Source: CAYMCO01 sp964388955 (lineage in GTDB: Bacteria; Chloroflexota; Anaerolineae; Anaerolineales; E44-bin32). From it: a DNA stretch of 64,000 nt. The notes beneath the pieces were generated by a model that ran no database searches, was not told the DNA's origin, and saw only the letters and a program-made list of their open reading frames with translations. Made by a program: the position numbers and the translations under genes. The stretch lies in assembly GCA_964388955.1 (NCBI GenBank), contig CAYMCO010000002.1, positions 1 through 64,000 of the forward strand, in the 5' to 3' direction. Below are positions 18,260 through 27,150 of this stretch, in pieces; position 1 is the first letter of the stretch, and each line of letters begins with the position of its first letter.

Positions 18260-18660
18260 GATCATCGCATCTCCGCACTTCCCGAATGCGCAGACCCGGG
18301 GCCGCGGCTTTCGCTTTGCCTGCCGGGGGCGCCTTTTCGCCCCCCACCCAGAACCTCTCCCCCCTATCCGTCATTGCGAGGAGCCCGAAGGGGGACGTGG
18401 CAACCTCCTGGAGAGCGAATCCTTTTCGATGGAAAGATTGCCACGGTGCTCCGCGCCTCGCAATGACTTTTCTATGAGGGCCGAAATAGACACCAAGCGT
18501 GGGGGGAGCAGAGGGGGTTGTCCATGCGCCCACTGCGTGCGGGTTGGGCCTAAATGATTTGTAGCGCGCACTCTAGTGCGTCCGGAGTCGTTGAAGGCTG
18601 CCTTGAGCGCGGAGGGCGTCGCCGCCCAAGTTGGAACACACCTGGGCGGAAACCGTGCGT
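18260..18660. repeat. Decayed dispersed repeat, copy A (interrupted by a palindrome)
   Basis: Three blocks here recur in the same order and orientation at 26714-26990: a CTCC-CACTTCCCG block near 18275 with CAGACCC downstream, GGGGGAGCAGAGGGG near 18500, and CGCCCAAGTTGGA-CACAC near 18627. In this copy the 98-bp palindrome at 18370-18467 sits between blocks one and two. No gene is visible in 17886-18750. The element is too eroded to assign to a family. Confidence 0.6.
18370..18467. repeat. 98-bp palindromic repeat (GTCATTGCGAGG ends)
   Basis: The ends GTCATTGCGAGG (18370) and CCTCGCAATGAC (ending 18467) are perfect inverse complements. Inner arms GACGTGGCAA and TTGCCACG also pair, so the whole element can form a long hairpin. 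This class of extragenic palindrome is widespread in environmental bacteria. It lies inside a gene-free region and within the dispersed repeat at 18260-18660, which suggests it inserted there. Confidence 0.9.
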
Positions 18661-18750
18661 GCCTCTGCCACCTTGTTCCGGTAGAATTGATGAGGATGGA
18701 ACTTGGGCCAGTTCGGCTCGAGAACGAGAACGTCAATGGGAGGAGATGGA

Positions 18751-19254
18751 ATGGACGTCGATGCGAAGCGCACCTCGTTGCGGATGATCCCTTACGGCCT
18801 CTATGTGTTGACCTCCGCGACAGAGGAGGAGAAGGTCGCTGCTGCTGCGGTGACCTGGGTGACCCAGGCTTCTTTCGAACCGCCGCTGGTGGTCGCGTGC
18901 GTGAGAGCGGACTCATTCGTGCATGATGTGGTGGATGAATCGGGAGCCTTCGCGCTCAATATGCTGGGAAGAGACCAATCGGAGATCGCCGTTCAGTTCT
19001 TCAAGCCGAATGAGCCCGAGGGTATGAGTATCGGCGGATACCGCTTTCATTTTGGGGAGGGCGGCTGCCCGATACTGGACATTGCGCCGGCATACGTCGA
19101 GTGTGACATAAAGGGGTCCCTGAAGGAGGGCGATCACTCTGTCTTTCTGGGAGAAGCGATCGGCGCTGGAGTTCGCCGGCCTCCTGCGGGCCGACCCGAT
19201 GAGGCGATCCTGAAACCATCGGATCTGAGCGGGGACGTATTCTATGGCGGCTGA
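18751..19254 (+). CDS. Flavin reductase-like FMN-binding protein
   Basis: The 167-residue protein resembles the flavin_reduct family (split beta-barrel FMN binding). RMIPYGLYVLTSA opens the domain, AAAVTWVTQASFEPPLVVACV is the typical flavin-binding segment, and SGAFALNMLGRDQ follows. Members reduce flavin with NAD(P)H for a partner monooxygenase or act as electron carriers. No partner oxygenase is adjacent. ATG 18751 follows GGGAGGAGATGGA; the longer frame to 18703 has a poorer site. Confidence 0.85.
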   Translation: MDVDAKRTSLRMIPYGLYVLTSATEEEKVAAAAVTWVTQASFEPPLVVACVRADSFVHDVVDESGAFALNMLGRDQSEIAVQFFKPNEPEGMSIGGYRFHFGEGGCPILDIAPAYVECDIKGSLKEGDHSVFLGEAIGAGVRRPPAGRPDEAILKPSDLSGDVFYGG

Positions 19255-19325
19255 GGACCGGCCGGGATGCGGGCGCAGCCGCTTGGTTGCCTTTCAGGTG
19301 AACTTCTCGACGCAGGGAGGCGTGA

Positions 19326-19580
19326 ATGGAAACGGACAAGACACGTACCGAAGAGTACGAAGTCAGCGGGGAAATGCTGGTCTCCAAGCTGCGGGAGCTG
19401 ATCCACGAGGGCAACATCCGCCGCATAATCATCAAGAACGAGGCGGGGGACCGCTTGATCGAAATTCCTTTGACGATTGGCGTCGTGGGCTCGTTGCTGC
19501 TCCCGGTCCAGGCGGCAGTGGGGGCAATCGCCGCATTGGTGGCCAGATGCACGATTGTTGTGGAGAAGGTTGAGGAATAG
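19326..19580 (+). CDS. DUF4342 domain protein
   Basis: The 84-residue protein has the DUF4342 pattern: an N-terminal helix (SGEMLVSKLRELIHEGN), the strand IRRIIIKNEAGDRLIEIPLT, then a hydrophobic GVVGSLLLPVQAAVGAIAAL segment that could span or dip into the membrane. Function is unknown. ATG 19326 is preceded by GGGAGGCGTGA. The family is common in Firmicutes and Chloroflexota, which fits the rest of the window. Confidence 0.9.
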   Translation: METDKTRTEEYEVSGEMLVSKLRELIHEGNIRRIIIKNEAGDRLIEIPLTIGVVGSLLLPVQAAVGAIAALVARCTIVVEKVEE

Positions 19581-19818
19581 CCTGCCAGGCTCAAAGACCG
19601 GCAAGACTGGCGGCGATCAGAAATGGATTGGTGATCTCGGCTCGTTCAACATTTGCGGCCTCTTGGGGTTCCGAATTGGGGGTGCGGGCTGGCCGGAACC
19701 GCATTGGGTCCAGAAGGGTTGTGGAGAGTTGGACTGGTCACCGGCCTCCCCCCACGCCGGGGGACCGAAGTCGCCGGCACAATGGTAGTTGGAGCCGAGT
19801 CAAGCAAGCGGAGGGTGT

Positions 19819-20631
19819 ATGGAACGAATCCGGGTGATGTCCCTCAACATCTGGAACAACGAGGGCCCCTGGCTCCAGCGAGCGCGTTTGATCCGTGAGG
19901 GCATCGACAAACTGGAGCCGGACCTGATCGGCTTTCAGGAGGTGCTGCGGGGCGACGGGGTGGACTTGCTGGAGGACATCCTGGATGGGGCTCCCTATCA
20001 CACCGCTTTCGGGAAGACGCTTGCGACAGGGGTAGCGGGAAAGCGCGAATACGGCAACGCCATCGCCTCGCGGTGGGAAATTGCAGCCACGGAAGTGCAT
20101 CTACTGCCGACCCTGGGGCAGGTCGAAGATCGGATATTGCTCGCCGCTCGAATTCGCTCGCCGGCGGCCCAGCTGTGGTTCTCGACGACTCACTTGACCT
20201 GGGAGTTGGAGAACGGGCACATCCGAGAACGGCAGGTGCAGGCGATCGCGGAGGCGCTGGCTGGCAAGATGGGTGAAGGGGGATTCCCGCCGATCCTCGT
20301 CGGCGACTTCAACGCTGTCCCCGAGTCGACGGAGATCCGCTTCCTGAAGGGCCTGCATGCCTTGAATGGTAGAAGCGCATATTACCGCGATGCTTGGGCG
20401 GAGGCGGGAGACGATGGCCGCGGCCTGACCTGGAACAGGCGAAACCCTTATCTTCCACCGTGGTTGGCTCCCGACCGCCGCATAGATTACATTTTCTTGG
20501 GCCCCCCGACCCATGAAGGCGTGGGGGATATCCTGAATTGCCGTGTGACATATAATGTCCCGCATGAGGGGGTGTGGCCTTCGGATCACTTCGGCGTGTA
20601 TGCGGAGGTCCGAGCCCAGCCCCACGGCTAG
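19819..20631 (+). CDS. Endonuclease/exonuclease/phosphatase (EEP) family hydrolase
   Basis: The 270-residue protein has the EEP fold signatures: MSLNIWNN (metal Asn), LIGFQEVL (metal Glu), WFSTTHLTWE, PILVGDFNAVPES (catalytic Asp/Asn), RIDYIFLG and WPSDHFGVYAEV (Asp-His). All active-site residues are present. Substrates in this family range from DNA to phosphoinositides and sphingomyelin. No signal peptide is seen, so it is cytoplasmic. The start is ATG 19819 after GGAGGGTGT rather than the upstream in-frame 19789. Confidence 0.92.
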   Translation: MERIRVMSLNIWNNEGPWLQRARLIREGIDKLEPDLIGFQEVLRGDGVDLLEDILDGAPYHTAFGKTLATGVAGKREYGNAIASRWEIAATEVHLLPTLGQVEDRILLAARIRSPAAQLWFSTTHLTWELENGHIRERQVQAIAEALAGKMGEGGFPPILVGDFNAVPESTEIRFLKGLHALNGRSAYYRDAWAEAGDDGRGLTWNRRNPYLPPWLAPDRRIDYIFLGPPTHEGVGDILNCRVTYNVPHEGVWPSDHFGVYAEVRAQPHG

Positions 20632-20699
20632 GCCAGCTTCAGTGACGGTGGTGAGGCGTTTGTCAGCAGTATGACGCTCATTTCAACGACGATGTAGGA

Positions 20700-22070
20700 T
20701 TGGCCGATTTGTCGGAACTCGAACATCCCCAAAGGTTGGGCCGCGTGATCCCCCGGCTCAGCGGCCTGATTGAGAAGCGATGGTGGGTCATTCTGATGGC
20801 GGTATCGATTGGGCTGTCCGGGATGGCCATCGGACGGTCGCTGCTGGATGTTGACGGCTTCTCCATCGCGGTGGATCCCCAACCTCCCATCAACATCGAC
20901 GCAGCGCTCTTCGAGCACGCCGGTTGGTACATACGATTGGGGGCCGCGCCGTACGTCGATATCTGGGATATCAAACCCCCCTTGGGTGTGGAAAGCACCG
21001 CTTTGTTGGCGCTGATCTCCTTTGGGAATGTGTACATTCTCCATCTGCTCAGCGTGCTTGTAACGACCGCTGCTTGCGTTGGAACCGTAATGCTGGTCGG
21101 TGATTTGGTCCACAGGCTGACAGGCTCGCGGTGGGCAGGTCTGTTCAGCGGGCTGGTCATGCTCACCCTGCCGGGCTTCTACAGCCTTCCGAGCATGGGA
21201 TTCCGCCCCCGGTATTTCATGATGGCCCTTGGGCTGCTCGCGATAGAGCTTGTCCTTCGGAATCGCCCATTTTGGGCGGGCGTGTGCGGTGCTGCCGCCA
21301 CGGGCTATTTCCTTATGGGGGCTGTTTTCCCGCTGATTGTCCTGTTGATCTGGTGGCGGACGCGGCCCGGATCGTTCTGGCGGCTCCTGGGCGGGATGTC
21401 GATTGCCACCGCCGTCGCGCTCCTGCCCATTCTGGCGTGGGGAGCGATTATTCCCATGCTGACGGAAGTGCTGGTCGTTCCTCTATCTACTCCGGAGCGT
21501 CTCCCCATATCCAGCACCTTGGCCCGAGTTCTCGAAAACATCCGGTTTGTGTCATTGCTCGTTCCCTTTGGATTGTACGGTTTGCTGCGATACGGCCTGC
21601 GGCGGCCTTGGCGCTGGTCTTGGGCCGCGCTGGGGGGGGCGTGGTTCGCCGTCCAGGTGTTGTTGCTGGATTTTGACAGTTTTCCTGATTTCTTCGGGAT
21701 GATGATCTTTGTGGCGTTGGGAGTTGGATTGGTGCTGGCCCACGGCGGGGGACTGCTTCGACGTGGGTTGACCGGGATGACAATTGGGCTTCTTGTGTTT
21801 TCCGGCTTTGGGGGTGGGTCCTTTGGGGTCCTCTTCCCACCCTTCGATCCACCGGGCCAAAATGCACGGGCGGAGGTGGAGGGTCGGGAGGGGATCCCGA
21901 ACATGGCCTTCATCTACTGGAACCAGGTACAGCCCGAAACCTGCCATTATCGACTGAGTGTGGTGGAGCGGCAGTGGTTGGAGCGGACCGGACAGCCGCT
22001 CTTTGCGATGACGTGCGAACCCCACAGCCTGGGGGAGATTCTGTCGATTCTTGGGGATCGACCGGAGTGA
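20700..22070 (+). CDS. GT-C-type membrane glycosyltransferase (DolP-mannose mannosyltransferase-like)
   Basis: The 456-residue protein has about ten membrane segments. The first large outer loop carries NIDAALFEHAGWYIRLG and PYVDIWDIKPP. This resembles the acidic loop of GT-C enzymes and the haloarchaeal mannosyltransferases that use dolichyl-phosphate mannose. The C-terminal soluble tail has QPETCHYRLSVVERQW, also typical of that archaeal group. It likely transfers a sugar from a polyprenyl-phosphate donor outside the cell membrane; the acceptor is unknown. The start is TTG at 20700, without a strong ribosome site, so the exact start is uncertain. Confidence 0.75.
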   Translation: MADLSELEHPQRLGRVIPRLSGLIEKRWWVILMAVSIGLSGMAIGRSLLDVDGFSIAVDPQPPINIDAALFEHAGWYIRLGAAPYVDIWDIKPPLGVESTALLALISFGNVYILHLLSVLVTTAACVGTVMLVGDLVHRLTGSRWAGLFSGLVMLTLPGFYSLPSMGFRPRYFMMALGLLAIELVLRNRPFWAGVCGAAATGYFLMGAVFPLIVLLIWWRTRPGSFWRLLGGMSIATAVALLPILAWGAIIPMLTEVLVVPLSTPERLPISSTLARVLENIRFVSLLVPFGLYGLLRYGLRRPWRWSWAALGGAWFAVQVLLLDFDSFPDFFGMMIFVALGVGLVLAHGGGLLRRGLTGMTIGLLVFSGFGGGSFGVLFPPFDPPGQNARAEVEGREGIPNMAFIYWNQVQPETCHYRLSVVERQWLERTGQPLFAMTCEPHSLGEILSILGDRPE

Positions 22071-22194
22071 GACGGGAACTGGGAGGCGGCTGCGCGGAAA
22101 CCCCCTGGGCGTCCGGCCAAATCCCGATGAGGCCCCGGGAGGGGACCGCGGAGGTCTCAAGCGACAGCACGGTTTATGGGAAAGGGAAAGTGGA

Positions 22195-22671
22195 ATGGAA
22201 CCCTGGGACGAGAAACTGCTCCGGAGGTCGATACAGGTCGCCCAGGCGGCGCGCGAGGCGGGGAATCATCCCTTTGGCGCGGTGCTGGCGGACGCCCGAG
22301 GAAACGTCCTTCTCGAAGCGGGGAACACGGTGATCACGAGCCGCGATGTCACCGGCCACGCTGAGATCAACCTCGTGCGAGAGGCGAGCCGCAAATTCAG
22401 CCCAGAGGTGCTGGCCCAAACCACCTTGTATGCCAGCACCGAACCGTGCCCCATGTGCGCCGGTGCGATCTATTGGAGCCATATCGGACGAGTTGCGTAT
22501 GCGTTGAGCCAGGCGCGCTTCTACGATGAGTTTGGTGGCGCTGGAACCCATGGAAGGCTGGAGTTGAGCTGCCGGGAGGTGCTGGACAGGGGCAGCCGCG
22601 CTGTCGAGGTGATTGGCCCCGCGCTGGAGGATGTGGGAGCGGAGGTGCATGTGGGCTTCTGGAATTCCTAG
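22195..22671 (+). CDS. Nucleoside/nucleobase deaminase (guanine deaminase-like)
   Basis: The 158-residue protein is a cytidine deaminase-fold enzyme. The zinc site is His55-Ala-Glu57 (GHAEINLV) plus Cys85 and Cys88 (TEPCPMCAGAIYW). NHPFGAVLAD, EAGNTV and TLYASTEPCPMC are closest to guanine deaminase (GuaD) and tRNA adenosine deaminase types. The longer C-terminus with RFYDEFGG favours a small-molecule deaminase over TadA. ATG 22195 is chosen from the alignment start; the frame is open further upstream. Confidence 0.9.
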   Translation: MEPWDEKLLRRSIQVAQAAREAGNHPFGAVLADARGNVLLEAGNTVITSRDVTGHAEINLVREASRKFSPEVLAQTTLYASTEPCPMCAGAIYWSHIGRVAYALSQARFYDEFGGAGTHGRLELSCREVLDRGSRAVEVIGPALEDVGAEVHVGFWNS

Positions 22672-22814
22672 CGCCCGGCCCGGGACTCATGGATTGGCGC
22701 ATTCTCGGCGGTCAATGGCACGCAGCACCCCTGCCTGTCGCGGTGGACCGCCGGCCCGAAGGAACCCGCCTTCCGAAGGCGATCTGGCCGCGAGACGCCG
22801 TCGTCTCTCACCCC

Positions 22815-23360
22815 ATGGAGAGAGCCGCTTCTGCGGCGCATGAAGGTGCAGTGATTGGCTCCGGCTTGGTGATTCGGGATATGCGCGCCTCCGACTGGCC
22901 TTCCGTGGCCGAGATCTACGCACAAGGGATCGCCACCGGACAAGCGACCTTTGAAACTGAGGTGCCGGAGTTTGCGGAGTGGAATCGGGCGCATCTGCCT
23001 AGACCCCGCCTGGTGGCATCGGATGTTGGTGGGATTCTCGGTTGGGCCGCGCTCAGCCCGGTTTCCCAGCGGAATGCCTATCGAGGGGTTGCGGAGGTGA
23101 GCGTGTACGTCGCCGAGGGGAATCGCGGGGTCGGGCTTGGCCAGGCTCTGCTGGGGGAATTGATTCGCCGCTCAGAGCGAGAAGGCATTTGGACCCTCCA
23201 GGCCATTATCTTCCCCGAGAACGTGGCCAGCCTCCGATTGCATGAGGCGCATGGCTTCCGGCGAGTGGGATGGCGAGAGCGAATCGCCTATCACCTGGAC
23301 CGCTGGCGGGACGTCCTGTTGTATGAACGCCGCAGCGAGGTTGTCGGCGCTGAGGATTGA
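22815..23360 (+). CDS. GNAT acetyltransferase, phosphinothricin acetyltransferase-like
   Basis: The 181-residue protein matches the Pat/Bar branch of GNAT: IRDMRASDWPSVAEIYAQGI, ATFETEVP, then GWAALSPVSQRNAYRGVAEVSVYV, the acetyl-CoA loop RGVGLGQALL and AIIFPENVASLRLHEAHGFRRVG. It should N-acetylate phosphinothricin-like or methionine-derivative amines. The exact start is unclear: ATG 22815, GTG 22851 and GTG 22869 are all in frame, and the domain begins near 22870. It follows the deaminase by 143 bp. Confidence 0.9.
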   Translation: MERAASAAHEGAVIGSGLVIRDMRASDWPSVAEIYAQGIATGQATFETEVPEFAEWNRAHLPRPRLVASDVGGILGWAALSPVSQRNAYRGVAEVSVYVAEGNRGVGLGQALLGELIRRSEREGIWTLQAIIFPENVASLRLHEAHGFRRVGWRERIAYHLDRWRDVLLYERRSEVVGAED

Positions 23361-23602
23361 CACCACAGACCCATCAAGGGGCCACCGGTCCGTCAGCCGT
23401 CATCGCATAGCCACAAGCGGGTCTATGCCAAGCGGTCCGCTTTCTTCCTCCCATACCCCAAGATGGTTGGTCGGCGCCTGATCCAGGAGACTATCCGGGC
23501 GGCCAGGGAAAACACTGGTTCCATGGGCGATCAAGAAGCGGCCGCGCTGTGGTCAAATATCAGATACCAGGCGGCAATCCACTTTGAATCGCGGGGGTCG
23601 AA

Positions 23603-23815
23603 GTGAGACGAAAATTGATCGTGATCCGGGGTGCGCCAAGAATTGAGGTGCGGGGCCGTATACGGATGGCGCGCGAGCGCCGCGCCTGGTATGCGGACAT
23701 TCGTCGCCCAATGAGGCCGCTGGAAGATCGGGAGGCGCTGGAGATGGTTCGAAGACTGCGGGCTGCGGTTGCCGTCCGCCAGACCTCCCGCGGCGATCTG
23801 TCCATGGCGGCCTAG
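23603..23815 (+). CDS. Small arginine-rich hypothetical protein
   Basis: A 70-codon frame opens at GTG 23603 behind a weak GGGGGTC site. It is rich in Arg (about a quarter of residues) and favours G or C at third codon positions, as real genes here do. It has no motif I recognise. It may be a small nucleic-acid binding protein or a chance frame in GC-rich DNA. Confidence 0.35.
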   Translation: MRRKLIVIRGAPRIEVRGRIRMARERRAWYADIRRPMRPLEDREALEMVRRLRAAVAVRQTSRGDLSMAA

Positions 23816-23998
23816 CGCGTCTCGGTTCCCTGGGTTCGAGCTTGTTCTTCCCCTGTTCTGCCGCCTCATCCCTGGCCGTCGTATAGTCCCTTCCGGCCGC
23901 CTGCCCAGGTGGCGTATGATCGCCAGGAATGAGGGATTTCGTTGCCTTTATTTAGGATACTCCGCATCGGGCGGGGCTGCCCGTAGGAGGGGAGGCGG

Positions 23999-24847
23999 TT
24001 GGGGGAAGTTGAGGTCGTGTTATCTCATTATCAGGCCGGTCGACTCTTGGCTCGTAGGGGCAATGTCGGCAAAGTGGAGGTCTCGCCGGACCTCGGGCGC
24101 TCGCATGAGAGGGCGACCGTGGAAAAGCGGGGGGTCCGGTTCCTCAATGGGATCGAGATCACATGGGGGGATCTTGGCGAGACTGCCGCAGACCCGAATG
24201 GCTGCTACGTGATAGATGCGGAGGGCGCGTGGCGAATCCAGGGATATTCGGAGGCCACAGACCGCGCCTACAGCCTGATGCCGACCCCGCGGGCGCCCAC
24301 ATTGCTGGTCTCGGGAATCCCCATGCACCGCGTCAAAGGCACCGACCCCTACGCCGACACGCAGGAGAAGATCGTCGCGCTCCGCCCCTTGAAGGGGCGC
24401 CTCCTGGACACGGCCACAGGTTTGGGGTACACGGCCATCGCAGCCGCGAGGTATGCGGACTATGTCGTCACCATTGAGTTCGATCCGACGGTGCTCGAAA
24501 TCGCCGGCGAGAACCCCTGGTCCCGCGAACTATTCGCCCATGCTCGGATCGGGCAGGTGATTGGCGACATCGCCCGGCTGGTGGAGTGCTTCCCGCCTGA
24601 CTGCTTTGATCGCATCCTGCATGATCCCCCCACATTCAGTCTGGCAGGAGAACTGTATTCAGGGACCTTTAATCGGGGCTTGTGCCGGGTCCTCAAGGAT
24701 GGTGGCCGGCTGTTCCATTATGTGGGGAACCCGGACTCACCCTCAGGGAGGGGGATCACCCGCGGGGTAGTCGAGCGCCTTGCGGCCGCGGGCTTCGCCG
24801 AAGTTGCCCCCGCGCCGCGCGCCTTCGGAGTGGTCGCCGGGAAATAG
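23999..24847 (+). CDS. Predicted methyltransferase, COG2521-like
   Basis: The 282-residue protein has a class I methyltransferase core in its second half: LLDTATGLGYTAIAAA (motif I), VVTIEFDP (acidic end of beta 2), then DRILHDPPTFSLAGELYS (motif IV, HDPPTFS). The first ~100 residues form a separate N-terminal domain. HDPPTF and GELYS resemble a group I know mainly as predicted archaeal methyltransferases, related to spermidine-synthase folds. The substrate is unknown. The start is TTG 23999, with GGAGGGGAGG just upstream. Confidence 0.8.
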   Translation: MGEVEVVLSHYQAGRLLARRGNVGKVEVSPDLGRSHERATVEKRGVRFLNGIEITWGDLGETAADPNGCYVIDAEGAWRIQGYSEATDRAYSLMPTPRAPTLLVSGIPMHRVKGTDPYADTQEKIVALRPLKGRLLDTATGLGYTAIAAARYADYVVTIEFDPTVLEIAGENPWSRELFAHARIGQVIGDIARLVECFPPDCFDRILHDPPTFSLAGELYSGTFNRGLCRVLKDGGRLFHYVGNPDSPSGRGITRGVVERLAAAGFAEVAPAPRAFGVVAGK

Positions 24848-25232
24848 CCCGAAAAAGGGGACGGGGGATGAGACCGGATTGGGATCGGCGTGCGACCCCC
24901 TGCGCTCCACCAGGACCCGACGCAGCATCCAGCTACAACTTGGCTGTCCGGGGGCCGTGGGTGGCGGGTCTGAAGGGTCAAGATTGTCCCCTGATGCAAA
25001 GCACGTGATCGCTCAACGGTCACGGCCTTCATCCCCTATTCGATTCTCCCCCCCACGTCAAGCCATTCCCATCAGAGTTGCTCCCCACAACACGATCAGG
25101 CCCCGGCCGTGGGCCCCGTTCCCGGGCCACCCGGAAGTCTTCCGCCGCTCATCTTCTGATCGACATCTCCCGCACCTCGGCCACAAGCCCATTTTGATCC
25201 AACCATCCGCGCAGAGCCTCGCTCTTCTCGGG

Positions 25233-26483
25233 TCAAGATGCGATCGCACGAAGCTCCCGACGAGTGATGAACGCGCCCATGATGATCACGGCCGTCAACG
25301 CCGTCGTGGACATGAACAGCCCGCTCATCCCCAGCGCGCGGATCACCGGCTGGCAGATCAGTGGGGATAGGAACTGCCCCAGGAAGAGCGCGGTGTTGAT
25401 CCCACCCAGAAGGCGGCCGCGCAGGTCCGGCGGCGACTCATTCGCCACCCAGACAATCAAGTTGGGGATCAACAGACCGAGGCCGACCCCGCCCAGCAGC
25501 AGTCCCGGGATAATCATCCCCCAGCCGGTCGCGAGGGAGAGCCCGAGGTACCCGGCGCAGATCAGGGCGAAGGCCATCAGCATAATACTGATGCGATCCC
25601 AGCGAGCGGCTGCGCGCCCGTAGGAGATGGACGCGAGGGCATAGAAGAATGTCACCGCCGAAAGCGCCATGCCGGTCTGGGAGGGGGTTGCGTCCGTCAG
25701 CGACCGCAAGTAGAAGGGGAGCTGGACGGGAAGCAGATAGAATATGATCTCGGTGACCAGCATGGCCGTGTAGGCAAACAGCACCAACCGAACTGGGAAG
25801 GGGGACGAGGAGGGCTCCCCCGGGATGAGGCCGCCGGTCGGGCGCATGGATTCGGCGATACAGGTCGCTGAATCGGAGGCTGGGTTGGGAGTCTCCACGC
25901 AGCGCTCGACCAATTCGGGCTCGTACAAGGCGAGAATCACAAGCGGCAATAGAACGAAGGCGGCCAGATAGATCAGGAAAGGTGCTCGCCATCCGATTTC
26001 CCCCACGGCCCCTGCGATGACCAGCACAACCGATGCGGCGAGGCCCATGAAGCCGGCTTGCAAACCCATGAACTGCGCCCTATCCACCCCCGTGTAATAA
26101 TCGGCGATGAGAGTGGTGACACTCGTCATCACACCTGCCACCGCGATGCCGAGCAAAGCGCGGCTGACGAGCAAGGCTGTCAGCGTGGGAGCGAGATATG
26201 CGAATAGGCCCGCCATCCCATAAAGGAGAGTTGAAATGGCCAGTACACGCTTGCGGCCGACCCGATCCACCATATAGCCGGCGAAGGGGGCGGTTCCGGC
26301 GATGAACAGCGCAGGCATCGTCAGTATCAGCCGTACCCAGAATCCGATATTTGGTTGATCCGCAAAATGCTGCTGGATCAAAGGCAAGGCCGGGGCGATT
26401 GCGGCCCCTGTCAGCACCGCCAGCGCGCTGGTGAAGAGGAGAGTCGCCTTTGTCACGGGATGGGATGCTTGGGATTTCTGCAT
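25233..26483 (-). CDS. MFS transporter (drug/metabolite efflux type)
   Basis: The 416-residue protein has 12 membrane segments. The first inter-helix loop carries GYMVDRVGRKRVLAIS (the MFS motif A region), and a large central loop separates the two halves. Family details fit the DHA1/Bcr type drug:H+ antiporters, though substrate cannot be told. ATG 26483 has AAGGAA upstream and gives the natural N-terminus; the longer frame from 26546 is not needed. It converges with the methyltransferase gene on its left and diverges from the GGR-like gene on its right. Confidence 0.92.
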   Translation of the reverse strand: MQKSQASHPVTKATLLFTSALAVLTGAAIAPALPLIQQHFADQPNIGFWVRLILTMPALFIAGTAPFAGYMVDRVGRKRVLAISTLLYGMAGLFAYLAPTLTALLVSRALLGIAVAGVMTSVTTLIADYYTGVDRAQFMGLQAGFMGLAASVVLVIAGAVGEIGWRAPFLIYLAAFVLLPLVILALYEPELVERCVETPNPASDSATCIAESMRPTGGLIPGEPSSSPFPVRLVLFAYTAMLVTEIIFYLLPVQLPFYLRSLTDATPSQTGMALSAVTFFYALASISYGRAAARWDRISIMLMAFALICAGYLGLSLATGWGMIIPGLLLGGVGLGLLIPNLIVWVANESPPDLRGRLLGGINTALFLGQFLSPLICQPVIRALGMSGLFMSTTALTAVIIMGAFITRRELRAIAS

Positions 26484-26713
26484 GTTGTTCCTTGTGCTGA
26501 AGGGTCGGTATTCGAGAATCGCCTCAGCGTTCCACGTGCATGCCAATATACCAATGGTAGATATTGTAGGCTATATTTGTCGAAGATGAAGATCTTGTTG
26601 GGGAATCCAACGGATCGCGCCACAGATTCGGGGTTGTACACCGATCAGGGGCGCGTACCGATTCATGCGGCAAACGTATTTGAAGATGGAAGCCGCGCTG
26701 GGTCTTCGTCAAC

Positions 26714-26990
26714 CTGCGATCTCCACACTTCCCGGCCGCCCAGACCCGCGGTCGCGGTCATCGCTTTCCCTGCCGCCGGCGCTTTTTGGCCCCCTCCCCG
26801 AATTCCTCCCTCCACGGACGATCTTTAACTTCTCATGCATCGAAGGTGGCGCGGGGGGAGGGGCCAGTCGACCCAGGGGACGGGGGAGCAGAGGGGTGGG
26901 GGTATGTGCATGCCTGGGCCTCGATTTGGATGGCATCTGGCGCAAGCGCACCCCGGAGGGCCCCGCGCCCCAAGTTGGAGCACACTTTGG
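26714..26990. repeat. Decayed dispersed repeat, copy B
   Basis: This copy contains the blocks CTCCACACTTCCCG (26714), GGGGGAGCAGAGGGG (26884) and CGCCCCAAGTTGGAGCACAC (26966), in the same order as 18260-18660 and without the inserted palindrome. It lies in the 667-bp gap between divergent genes. The surrounding gap has no convincing ORF. Confidence 0.6.
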
Positions 26991-27150
26991 TCAAGCGGCG
27001 CGTTGTGCGCCATGAGCGCCCGAAGTTATACTGAGGCGCAGGGCGGCCAATGGACGCATCGCCCCCGGAAGGGGCTGGCCGGAGGTATCGAGCCCGGTCT
27101 CGCTGCCCGCTGGCCAGCGCGCCGGCCGCTAGGAAGGTAGGGAAGCGGGA

